A DNA stretch of 64,000 nucleotides from Ancylostoma caninum. Its lineage: Eukaryota > Nematoda > Chromadorea > Rhabditida > Ancylostomatidae. Within the stretch, counting starts at the first letter, position 1. Each line of letters begins with the position of its first letter. The notes under the pieces were generated by a model. That model searched no databases, was not told the DNA's origin, and saw nothing but the letters and a program-made list of their open reading frames with translations. The position numbers were made by a program, and so were the translations under genes. This document shows, piece by piece, positions 34,459 to 44,699 of this stretch. The stretch spans positions 868,001 through 932,000 of the forward strand of contig JBAJFG010000344.1 of NCBI GenBank assembly GCA_037903475.1. The letters run 5' to 3'.

Positions 34459-35108
34459 TAAACTCTGTTCCCATTGTGCTCTCGTTGGTTCAGCTCCCGC
34501 GCTTGACGTCTCAACTCTTTATCTCGGACACGCTCCTCCTGCGTCATCGATCTGCGAATGAAAATATGGTCGTAATTCGGGGTGGCACGAAGAGTCCGTG
34601 CCTTTCTTAATGCCTCGACATATGCACGACTAGAGGGGAGAACACATTTAATTAACCTAGGAGTTCCATCCATGATTTTCCCCATTCTGTACACCTCCAC
34701 GGGGCGGGCCTCGATCTCCAGGACACCAAGGATGTCCATGACCGCCCTCTCGGTGTGCTCTTGCCGCTCCACCGCCGGAGTACCAACTGCGGCTTCGGGC
34801 ACACCAGAGAGGACGATAGACCGAGACCTCTTCTCAGCTTCAACCAACTCTCTAGGATCAGGCTTGAGGATTTTTAAAAGTTGGTTTAAGAGGGGCAGAC
34901 CCTCTGGTGCCTTCTCCGTGAGAATTGCTTGAAGCTGGCTTACCACATATTCACCGCTAGGGTTCGTTGGCTGAGACGAGCTGCTGTTCATTGCGGAAGA
35001 GGCAGAGGAGGATGGTGGGGAAGCTCTTCTGTTCTTGTTCTGAGTAGCAGATCGGAGAGTCGGCATGGTAGAGTAGGGTGAGGATTTCTTAATAAGTTTC
35101 TGGCGCAC
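34395..35108 (-). CDS. LINE ORF1: putative nucleic-acid-binding chaperone
   Basis: 237 codons. The N-terminal third is Ser/Pro-rich and basic (PTLRSATQNKNRR). The centre has RSIVLSGVPE, the entry of the L1-ORF1p-like RRM fold, then VYRMGK and LIKCVLPSS. The C-terminus is highly charged (RRSMTQEERVRDKELRRQAR). ORF1 proteins of this class bind element RNA and help reverse transcription. It overlaps ORF2 by 64 nt in another frame. A second Met at codon 15 could be the real start. Confidence 0.8.
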   Translation of the reverse strand: MRQKLIKKSSPYSTMPTLRSATQNKNRRASPPSSSASSAMNSSSSQPTNPSGEYVVSQLQAILTEKAPEGLPLLNQLLKILKPDPRELVEAEKRSRSIVLSGVPEAAVGTPAVERQEHTERAVMDILGVLEIEARPVEVYRMGKIMDGTPRLIKCVLPSSRAYVEALRKARTLRATPNYDHIFIRRSMTQEERVRDKELRRQARELNQREHNGNRVYCVYRDKVVKVSEIPSIRGKN

Positions 35109-35210
35109 TTTGTTCTTCAGTGCAGAACTTTGTTAACACAAATGTACAATACGTGATAGTTTCTGGATGCATTGGGTGGTCCGCTATCATTATCATTTCA
35201 GAATGTAATA

Positions 35211-35300
35211 GATTTTTTCACGTAGGCGATATGTAATGACAGTTAGTGTTTTTACCTGGAATGGCTCATCTGAGCCTTGAAGGGGTATATAAAAGCACAT
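35211..35300 (+). promoter_or_regulatory. Proximal promoter of gene D
   Basis: Contains TTTTTTCACGTAGG, ATGACAG, GTTTTT, AATGGCTCATCTG and TATATAAAAGCA (35285-35296). These align in order with the promoters of A and E; here the GATA core is changed (CTCATC instead of CTTATC). The start codon is 57 bp downstream of the TATA box. The LINE's 5' end lies about 70 bp upstream of the block. Confidence 0.5.
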
Positions 35301-35349
35301 GCGAGCGTACAAAGTATGTGTGCGTGGCGCTTTCCACAAATTTGACACG

Positions 35350-38300
35350 ATGATCAGCCTTCTACTGGTAAGAGCCTGTGTTTCCTTCAATTTCTGAGAC
35401 TTTGGAGAGTTTTCTCAGTGAATGCATTTGAAGGTACTTCTCTGCATCAATGCGGCATTTTCGACGAAACCGACAACAGGTTTGTACTTACTTTCCCACG
35501 AAGTAGATAGTATAAGCAGAACTTTCGCTCATGTAAGGAAGTGAGCAGCAGTAATACGGTTGGAGCTTCTCTCCATATTGCCACAAGTTTTCGTAAACTG
35601 AAGATATAGATAGATATTGCTAGATATGATCGGCCCTTCAACAGCTGAACAAGAATTTCAACGCCTACTGAAACAGAAGCGATAAAAAATAAATAAATTC
35701 GAAATAGAAAAAAAAACAGCAAAACAACTTCCAATCAACAAGTTAAGTGCCTTCAACAAGCGTAGAATAACGAGGGCCAGAAGTATGGAGTCCAAGTGAG
35801 CATGCAAGACCAACACTATCAACTTGAAGGAGAGAAAACATTCACTATCCACATCAGTTGGCCACATGTCCAGGAGTTTATTGCCCTCACTGGAGCATGC
35901 CGGCACTTCGGCACACAGGTATGCCAACTGAACGCTTGCGAAACCGGCACGTTGAATAATTATTCGAGGAAACGAACTAGACACACAGTCAGTGGGGCAC
36001 ACCAAAGCCTGGACTAAGACGTAATGAGCTTGGTTTGCTGGTAAAACTGATGCAGAAGGACCCACCTATGCTGGAACGTGTTAGTGAACAAAGGAACAGT
36101 AGAAAGGCAACATTAAAACAAGAGGCTCAAGTTAAAAAAATCGTCTCAATTCACACGTTTGACCCCTTTGCATGCTAGAGTTCTGGAAAGTAACCATTAC
36201 GTGATAGAATGGATAGGCAGAAGCATAAGCAAAAAGAAATTCAAAAGAAAAACAACTCAAACTTTCCTGATTTTTAGCTCCTTGATAAGATCAATTCTCC
36301 TTGTTTGTTGCAGAAAGTGGATATGTTTGGCGAATTCGTTACTCCACTGGCTAACATATGTATATGTAACCATATGTATATGTAACCATCTCCCACAACG
36401 AAAGAAGAATGAATTTAAAATCGACCGCCTCGCACTGATTTTTGGATGGTAAATGCAAAAAGTTCCAGACCGGCCACGGCTAGGGCGAAAAATCCAGTAC
36501 TTGCTAGGTTTCAGTTGTGAAGGATTCGGAAACAAGAAATCAAGTCCTTAAATACGCGTATGGTATGGAAGACCCTTCAGTTCAATTTTGAGCCTCGTAC
36601 TGTAGTTGGGAACAACAACTCGTCCGTTGCCATTGGAATTTGACCTGGCGTATATGATTCTGGTGAAAACTTAATGCACTTTTTCAATTTTCGCTTGAAG
36701 TTTCTTGGTAGCGGGGCTTCACACTTGATAGCAATAATCCAAATGGGGCAAAACGTAGGATTGTAAAGCCTCAACAGGATATTGCTGTCATTCGTGGCAA
36801 CATTTCTGGAAATCATAAAAAAGTGCAGCAAATGCTTTTTGGACTACATGACTTGTATGGACTCTAAACGACAAGTCCAAACCTAATTAAACTCTCAAAT
36901 CCTTGACAGGGTCACTTATTTCTAGTACTACTCCATTTTTAAACATCGCGAAGGAAACCGGAAGTTAGCCAATGATTGCTATGAGAGGCAGAAGCTTTGT
37001 AGCAGAGTTTAGTGATGAGAAAGAAAACTAGAACGTGTTGAAAAAAAGCTGAGAATAAGAGCCATTTTGTAGTGTGTTCGGAAGATCCAGGGGATGAAAC
37101 CGCAGATCCAGTTCGTGGAGGAAGCCTGAAGGAACACAATCAAGTCAGATTGGATCTTATCGGGGGAAATCTTGCACTGAGCGATGGAACAAAGCTACTG
37201 GGATCGAAGAATATGTTCAAAATAGTACGTTGCTTGCAATACATTAATAACAACCTCTTTATGCTTCACATGCTTCATATTAATTTTGATTCATTTAAAG
37301 TTTCGTTATAGTGCATCGGAGTCCGATCCGGTCGGATAACGAATGACACGTACCGATCTTCGGATAACGAAGATCAATACATATCTTTTGTTATCCGAGG
37401 TGATCGGATTCCGGTGCACTATGTATAAATAGAGCTATACTTCACAGCAACACCGTCGCGGTGAAGAAAATGGATGGAAATAATGAGAACAAAATGATTC
37501 AAGTTCTCACCTCTTATCACACAGTTTGCATTGAATGGCATGCTGGCATAAGATTAGCTGCACGAAAACATTTGGAGATGAACGATGGCAGCGACAGCAT
37601 CGCTGTAAAGTATGCCTTAGGCCTAAGATTTACATTAATACATGAACAGTGAGAGTAAAATGATATATGTTAATATCGCTACACACCTTATCTCCATTTT
37701 ATTGCGACGTTTATGCATAAACTGGCGACTCTTGTCAGCACACCCGCGATTTCGGACGGCGAATTTTCCACATGTGTAGGCCTAGGATGAACATTCAGAA
37801 GCACGTTTGAATATGTGTTGGGGCTTTCTTTGCGTTCTTTACCACGAGAAGAGAATGGGTCGAAGGTGGACCTGAAAATTAGGACTTCAATTCCACAGGT
37901 TCTTCCAAATTTTGTTTAAAAGTTTCATATCCACCTATAGAGAAAGGAAGAGAGCTTAGGCACATTTCTGCTCGCCATTTTCCTCTGACTGCTCTACGGC
38001 AGCTGTTGACCTTGCACCTTTGGAGTCGTTTTCTGAATATCTTTCATCATTACACAGCGGGTGATTGGGAAAGGAGCTCGTTACTGATTGACATCATTCA
38101 AAATCATATTCCCCGGAACATACTACAATTTTACCATGTTATTGTAAGAATCACTCTTTTCTCGTCTACTCCGCCCTCACAACTGGATGCCGAGGTTCGA
38201 AAATAGTAACAACTAGATTAGGTTCGTAAAAAGGAGGGACCTAGAACTCTCACAGCATGATCATTACCAGTTTTGAAAAACATGCTCTTGGGTATGCTGA

Positions 38301-41300
38301 GTCCTAGAACGCGGGAGGGCTGAATGGCCCGGTCTCTCTTAATTTAAACCCCAATTTGGGCAGTGTCTGAAGCTCACAGTTCACATCAACTGAACAGATT
38401 TCCCGGCATTTTGAGTGGTATCATTTCTTCACGAGATAGCCTTCTGAATTTAGCTGCCTGGTCGAAGCAGAATTAAGAAAATCGCTTCGAGTTTGCCAAT
38501 CTGGAGGGATTCATTCCAAAAAAAGTAGAGGAAGAAGTTGCATTACATGTATTTTCAAAACAAAGTGAAACGCGAAATATATTGGAGTAGTGGATAGTTG
38601 CATTTTCAAAATGTTATTGTTTCTTTTCCAATATCTGTAACAACAATGCAATGACGCCGATTTCCAGACTTATGACTGTTACTTGGAAGGGCTGGCAATG
38701 ATGGCAGTAGCAGGTTGTCCGAGCAAACCTAATCTGGATCATCTGCCAGAAGACGTTTCTATAAATTACGCAATGTAAGTCGCACGATGGTTATGCGAAT
38801 CTCACTGAAAGAGCAACACAGATTTACAGCACGAGAGGTGTCGAGCCCGCAGAAGTTCCTGCAAATGAAACTGCTTATTATAATGAGCATATAAAACCAG
38901 CACTGGCTGAATGGCTTGATTACATCAACGAAGACACCCTGGACGTCAAAACAACCATCTACGACGCTGAAGCAATGGAACCATTCGCAAATGTGAGTCA
39001 TACGCCAGTTTGTAGTCATATCTGGAAGAAATTCGGACTGCAAACGATGTGCGCGTGAGCCACGGTCACGTTTAAGGACGTATAGAATCATGTGCGCCTC
39101 CCTCAATTCTTGGGATTTCGAGTTTCGACTGGGACCATTTTTCAGTGACTAGGACACAATTATACAGAATGCTTGGCATATTCAAGAAACGATTTTTCCG
39201 GAATACTGATTCTTAACGCGCAAAGATCGAAAGGATCCAGTGTCATTCCTCCCCGCCAAAGTCATCCACGACCTATGAGGGTGCTAAACTGGGAGCATGC
39301 GCTGCCTTTCTTCGTCTCAGGGCCCTTTCTATTTTTCTCGCGACGGCGTCATGACGCAAATGAGGGTAGGCGACAGTGCGCTTTTAGTGCCCGTACCACT
39401 ATCCTTGCCCTAGTTTGGTTCAAAACATCGCTGGCTTCCTTTGTCGCGGCAAAAAAAAAAGATTTGGAAAACGCTGTCGTCAAATCTGTACCGCGATCGA
39501 TACCTATGCTTATTCATGGGCGACTGTCGCAGCGGCGAAAATGCTGTTAATTTCCCGTTTTCAGGAACCTAATGTTATCCAAAATATCTTTCTATAATGC
39601 GTTTGTTGTCATGAGAACTGTGGAGTAATCTTTGTTTTGGAAGTATGTACTTATATGACTGTCGACCAAAAATCTGGGATTTCGTTTCCTGTATTCTATG
39701 GGATAAAGATGGTAAATCTGTAGCGAAGTACAACCGCAGAACATGAAACGAATTGAGGGAGTATTTGCCGCATAAATTAGCCACTTGAAAATGGGCATGA
39801 ACTAGGGTAACTGAACTGAATTTGTGGGTTCCAACTGATCTTTCAAGTACTCTCTGCTTCTGGGCAAAAGTCTTGCTTGTGACCACTCTATAGCCCAGAC
39901 ATGGCACTATGAGGCTAGGACGTTTCTCGGCGATAATGCTTCCCATGAAGGAGAAAACGTCCAAGAACTGCGAGGTAGCCTCTGTTTACCTGAGCCGTTA
40001 ATTCAGGTTCATTTTTCATCCAAAGCAGCCACTCTCTGCACCGAAGATGCCAAAAGATCACTCATGCTGCTTCTAGATATATTGGATTGAATTGTTATTA
40101 TGCCTATTTTTCAGTGAATTTTCTTTTATCCAGAACGTACATTTCCATTTCACCAGGTTAATAGTTCTGTTTTCGCTGACGACTAGCGTTCTTTTTCTTT
40201 TCACAAAAAAAGGATTGAAGAGGAAATTCATACTTCCATAAGATTATCTTCCTCTCAATTCTTCTTGCGAAATCGAACAAGACTGGGCGATCATTCTGGA
40301 ATCAAACGAATCATTATTAAACACATCTGATTGTCAATGAGATTCCTCCCTGGAGCACGCGAAGGAAACAATCTAGATCTGTAAAAAATCGATAAATTTG
40401 GGCAAAAATCCATTATTTTTCTCATGATATCCAATAACATTGTTCAGATGATTTATAAAAACACGACAAAGGTCGGATGTGTGCCGTTGTACTGTGTAGA
40501 CAGGAAACGTCTTGTTGTCGGCTGTGTCTATAATTCCAAGTGAGTAGTCCCAGTTCTTCATTTTAATTCCTTATTGCAGGCGCAAGAATAGTTGTGTTTT
40601 TCAGTAAACTGAAATTAGAATATTGTTTAAATTTGATTAACTACAATTTTTTTCATTTCCGGAGAGAGAGGGGGAGATTTATAATAATATAATTCTGGTA
40701 TGTAGAAGTTGGGATCCTGGCTACATTCCCATCCAAGGATAAGCGAACGTTGACAATCGGTCGCTCAAGTTACCATGACCTCGACAACCGGGGTGGTAGT
40801 AAACCTATTCAAACTGTCAGTTAACGAAGAACGTTAACTGGCAGCTAACTCCCAGCTTACGGGGAGCTGCGGGAGAGTAATGTAAGCTTCATTTGACCGA
40901 ACATGGTTCTCTAAGTACGATGCTCAAAAACTATGACGAAACGGGGACCATACTTGCAGGTAAACTCACAGTTCGAAATCGAACTATGAGCTCACAGTCA
41001 CGTTGAACTTGCTGCCAGTATGAAACGACGAGGACGCGGCGAGCGAAGGAGTGTGCAGCGCGCGAGACGCAGACGGCGATCTCGTCGTTTCGCGAAGAAG
41101 TCCTCCATAGGACTTTTTGCTCATGGTTCGGGTTCATCGTTGTAGCCAGTCGAGCGTGCACTGACTCCTTTTTGGTGAAGACACATTTCCGGGTACACCC
41201 AGCTGATCGATGTTCCCACTGTCTCGATCACCATGACCTTCCGTCGGAGATCATCGGTGACTCCAATCTCCTGGTGGCTGATTCCGACAGCTGAGCCCTA

Positions 41301-44300
41301 CTCCTTCCTAAATTAAGTCCCACATATTTTATGGGCGTGGAACTACATCTTTGTGCTTAATGCGTCAAAGTTAGGTTATGCGGGAAGAGATTCACTGGCC
41401 GATTGGGGTATAATGGTCACATAAGGTCCCTTTTGCACTTGAATCCATGGTTCAGAGGTATTACTGCATACTCCGAGGCCAACGAGTATACCATCTGTGA
41501 AGGTTCAAAACCTCTAAGAGTTTGAAGGTTTTGCAAGAGCCTCATCTTCCAAAGACCACAGTTGTCAGTTAGCTCCTAGCTAGTTCATGGTTACAAACCA
41601 GAGTTGACAGTTCACCGCGACCTTCTACTCATCGTTTCGTCGTCGTTCCAGGAGGTTTACTACCATCCCCGCTTCTTTGCTCACCTTTGAGCGCCAGTGC
41701 ATCCTTCACGCAGCAGTAGACCCATATTATGAAGTCTTTGTCCACTTTGATGATTTCGTGAAACACACGCACACACTGAGCAGACTTCGCTTTCCGTACA
41801 ACAAGACTGATGGTGTGATAGACTCAGACACAATTGAAATAGCTAGGAAGTAGGATTGAAAGTCAAAACGGGTGTTCTCATGAACGCCTCTAAGACGCCG
41901 GTGCACCCTTATCACACAGTTGGACCCCTCACTGGATATTTCCCTATATTTCTGCTTCAGCGCACCCTAGTTACAGCGAGGGACCTGTCTTCTGGCGAAA
42001 ACTCTTGGTGGATAAATGTTCCTTACAAGATTAAGCATTCACAGATCCTTTTCTCTGCTTTATTCCGTTTAATTCATTCATACAGTTTTCTTGGATACGG
42101 CATTTTTTGTGGTCGTCTTCGACAACTTGGGCATGTTCTCGTTAGCGATCGTTCCGTTGAATGATTTATTTTACTTGTTTAATTTTGTTTGATGAGGCGA
42201 TTTCGAGCAACCGAACCCGACAAGAAAATGACTCACACGATCTAGCTGACTTGTCCATTCCATCATACATATTTCCTCAAGCAAAATGCTGTGTTTAGGC
42301 CGAAGTTGAACGAGCCACTATATGATCCAGCAAAAGGGACCGATGGTTGTACTTCAGCCCCCAAACGTTGCGGAAAGACTATCAAAAATTCTAAATGCAT
42401 CGCTGCAGGAGATCCAGATGCTGCTCTTGAGGGGCTTTGTCGAGCACCATGTGAGTTTCCAAGTGTTTCAGCAGTGTGTTTGACACGTGAACCTTTCTCA
42501 GCTCAAGTTATTTCTGTGCAGTTCGCTGAATTATGGTAAGTGTCCCTCAAAAATCGGCCTTTTCCCAGTGGTTGGTTTTATGAAGATATAGAGTTAATCT
42601 GCTCCGGAATGATATCCTGACATATTGAACTGAACTTAGGGCTTCTTGAAATCGAGGTCCTTCGACAGTTCCATCCATTCTAGGTCGCTCCTACACCCCT
42701 AGGCAGTTTCATTATGCATGTTACTAAGCTCGAACGGAAGGGGCCAGACTGTGCTGGAGCCCATAGGATTCCTGACTGTTACAGATATTTTGGCCACACA
42801 TTTTCACCCCTTTCGCTTTTGAAGTTCTGCATCTTCAATCTGGTGGAGAAAGAAACTTTAATAACGACTCTGTTACAAATAGTCTGTTATGTTCAGTGTA
42901 CAATTTTGGGCTATCAACTGATGGAAATATGAAATCCGTATTCCAAGCTTGGAGTGAGCTGTCAGGGCAATACACGAGAATGTGATAAGGCATAACATCC
43001 TCTTGTTTGCCTCTGCACTACTCAATGTTTTCAAATAGATTCGCACTCATTCATTGCATTTAGAGCTGAAAATGCCGTACTTTTGAAAATATCTTCGTTT
43101 CTCTCCTACTCAATTTCACCGAATCGAGGGAAAATATAATTTTATTCCCGATATTAGTGCGCGTTTTGCTATACTAATTTTAATGCGCAGTTTTTCAGCT
43201 CCTGAAGAACACGATCCACATAGCTGAAAATTAAATCAAAATTAAAGGAAAATTTCAAAACTTGCTTTTTTTCTTATGATTCAATAAAATGAAATTTTCG
43301 ACAAATTTGCCGGTTCGTTTCTGTCCCTCGTTCCAGCTGGTACGGAGAGTTCGCTAATAGTGCTTACACCAGAATGATAAGCAGAAAAGTGCCTAATTAA
43401 AATCGCCGCTTCACTTCTCTCCATAATTAGATGCAAAACTCCTATAATTGTTTGAGAAAACTGAAAAATTAAAATCTTATTTTTTATTCTGGTTCTAACT
43501 GGCTCTGTAGAAGTGGCTCTGTAGAAGTGATGAGAAGAAATGCTCTCAACACATACTCGAACTTGGTCCTAATTGCTCATCCTTGGGCTGGGGTATGCAA
43601 GAAAATTCTATAGTCCAAAATCGTGGGTGTGCTAAATATGTGGCCGTCACTGTATAGTAGCTCACGGAGTGCCTATGGGAGGCTTTCTCCTCAATTACGA
43701 GTGCAGTGGTATCGGCTCGCCGATCGGCTGGTTCGATCTATTTTTACACTCTCTCCTATATAAGTTTGATTATATATGGTGTGTTTCTCCTTCCACTTTG
43801 ATGTCTCGCCACTGTCCCCGATCGGCTCCTATAGGAAACGGTGTAAAAATAGGTCGAACCAGCCGCTCGGCTGGCTGACACCACGGCGATCAGAACTGCA
43901 GACGAGCTCCTCCATAGACACGCCTGACTAGACGATGCAGGTGGTATTCCAGAATGGCACATAGGACGACTTCACCCCAAAAATCTCGAATTAGATAGAA
44001 ATATGGCACACAGATGTCTTGGTCTTCAGCAGGTATAAAAGGTGTGGACCATCATGCTTTGGTTCCGCTGAGGCAGCTAAGTGGGCTTTGTATCGGTTCC
44101 ATAGCTAGAGTAAGGCGCTTACAAATTCGTTCTTTATATGTGGAATGCTCAATCTGGAGTGTGGAACACAAAGATCCACGACCTTGCACAAGTGACTTCT
44201 GCTTTTCTTTTTGAGTTCCTCTAGCGTTGAAAACTTCTGAAGCTGCAAGTATCTATGCCTATCCGATATTCTACCATTCATAGCGTTCCATGAAAAGCAA

Positions 44301-44531
44301 CCATGAAAATTACAAAGCTAGGGACACGTGCACCTGCACCATTGATGAGGATTTTTCCGGATTTATCTGGAGCAGTCCCACGGACAGCAGTACAGTCACG
44401 GCCTTTTTTGGTCGAGCTGAGTGTCATTCAAAAAAAAACCGGCCTTAAAACCGGGCTGTAGGAGTGACCTACAGTTTTAAACCCATCTTCGCTAGTACAT
44501 ACATCACTAAATGTTTTCACCATTTTCAGGA
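35350..44531 (+). CDS. Gene D: secreted single-domain CAP (ASP-related) protein
   Basis: Coding exons 35350-35367, 35434-35479, 37073-37224, 38668-38774, 38830-38992, 40448-40539, 42299-42450 and two bases at 44530-44531, giving 243 aa. MISLLL plus VLLCINAAFS is the signal peptide. CAP markers are EHNQVR, TYDCYLEGLA, GCPSKP, PFAN, MIYKNTTKVGC (sequon) and a hinge with TDGC..KRC..KC..LC. Exon 7 ends after Ala-Pro plus one T; the next exon begins GA, so the stop TGA is split across intron 7. This model rests on the 44530 acceptor (TTTTCAG) and the poly(A) signal at 44631-44636 (GAACCAATAAAGCATT, as in gene E). The 'TTLKE(I/V)P' run of the other copies is missing at the end of exon 7. The closest relative is gene A. 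Introns 2, 3, 6 and 7 carry mobile elements. Confidence 0.85.
35850..36065 (-). repeat. Dispersed repeat shared with intron 3 of gene B
   Basis: Minus-strand CAGTTGGCATACCTGTGTGCCGAAGTGCCGGCATGCTCCAG matches the plus strand near 12565-12600. It is probably part of an old LINE 3' region in intron 2 of gene D. The 136-codon frame across it is not considered a gene. Confidence 0.45.
36260..36955 (-). pseudogene. Degenerate LINE reverse-transcriptase C-terminal fragment
   Basis: The minus strand reads MFKNGVVLEISDPVKDLRV, LDLSFRVHTSHVVQKAF, KIEKVH.VFTRII and YWIFRPSRGRSGTF with stops and frame changes. The last segment parallels FWVFRPVSSRRASF near the end of the intact ORF2, placing it in the same LINE clade. 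It lies in intron 2 of gene D. Confidence 0.65.
37308..37422. repeat. ~115 bp palindromic MITE in intron 3 of gene D
   Basis: ATAGTGCATCGGAGTCCGATC at the left is inverted as GATCGGATTCCGGTGCACTAT at the right. Inner arms GGATAACGAA..GTTATCC repeat. The whole element could fold into one hairpin. It is followed within 15 bp by another MITE. Confidence 0.75.
37435..37620 (+). repeat. ~180 bp MITE, copy 3 of 3, in intron 3 of gene D
   Basis: Ends ATACTTCACAGCAACACCGTCGCGGTGAAG and GACAGCATCGCTGTAAAGTATGCC. The interior is homologous to 22467-22650. Confidence 0.65.
40790..41670. mobile_element. TIR element of the GGGGTGGTAGTAAAC family, copy 2
   Basis: Starts GGGGTGGTAGTAAACCT and ends AGGTTTACTACCATCCCC. 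It is collinear with 4400-5296 along nearly its full length with scattered substitutions, so both are copies of one mobile unit. It sits in intron 6 of gene D and is non-coding. Confidence 0.78.
43716..43878. repeat. Foldback element in intron 7 of gene D
   Basis: GCCGATCGGCTGGTTCGATCTATTTTTACAC is inverted as GTGTAAAAATAGGTCGAACCAGCCGCTCGGC, with about 100 bp between the arms. Confidence 0.7.
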
Positions 44532-44699
44532 CGCACACTACTTCGAGCAGCAAATCATTCGGCAAATTGAAGCAACGATACCCATTCATCTTAGATGCCC
44601 ACGCAATTACTATATTGTATCAGCTGAACCAATAAAGCATTTCAAAATGTTCTGGCTACTATACAGTGTGTATCAAAGGTATATTGACCCTAATTTTTA

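Larger units (their letters stand above)
30861..35145 (-). mobile_element. Near-complete CR1/Jockey-type LINE retrotransposon
   Basis: The minus strand carries a short 5' region, ORF1 (34395-35108), ORF2 (31561-34458), a ~0.68 kb 3' UTR and a terminal AAATAAATAAATA tail (plus-strand TATTTATTTATT at 30861-30881). Both frames are free of stops. No long terminal repeats are present. The exact 5' edge and target-site duplication could not be fixed. The element lies between genes C and D and ends about 150 bp upstream of gene D's TATA box. Confidence 0.85.

Noticed and set aside
39575..39964. 129-codon minus-strand frame in intron 5 of gene D
   Set aside because: I considered a LINE C-terminal remnant, but none of the diagnostic blocks (FTR, YKIL, KDLG) could be aligned.
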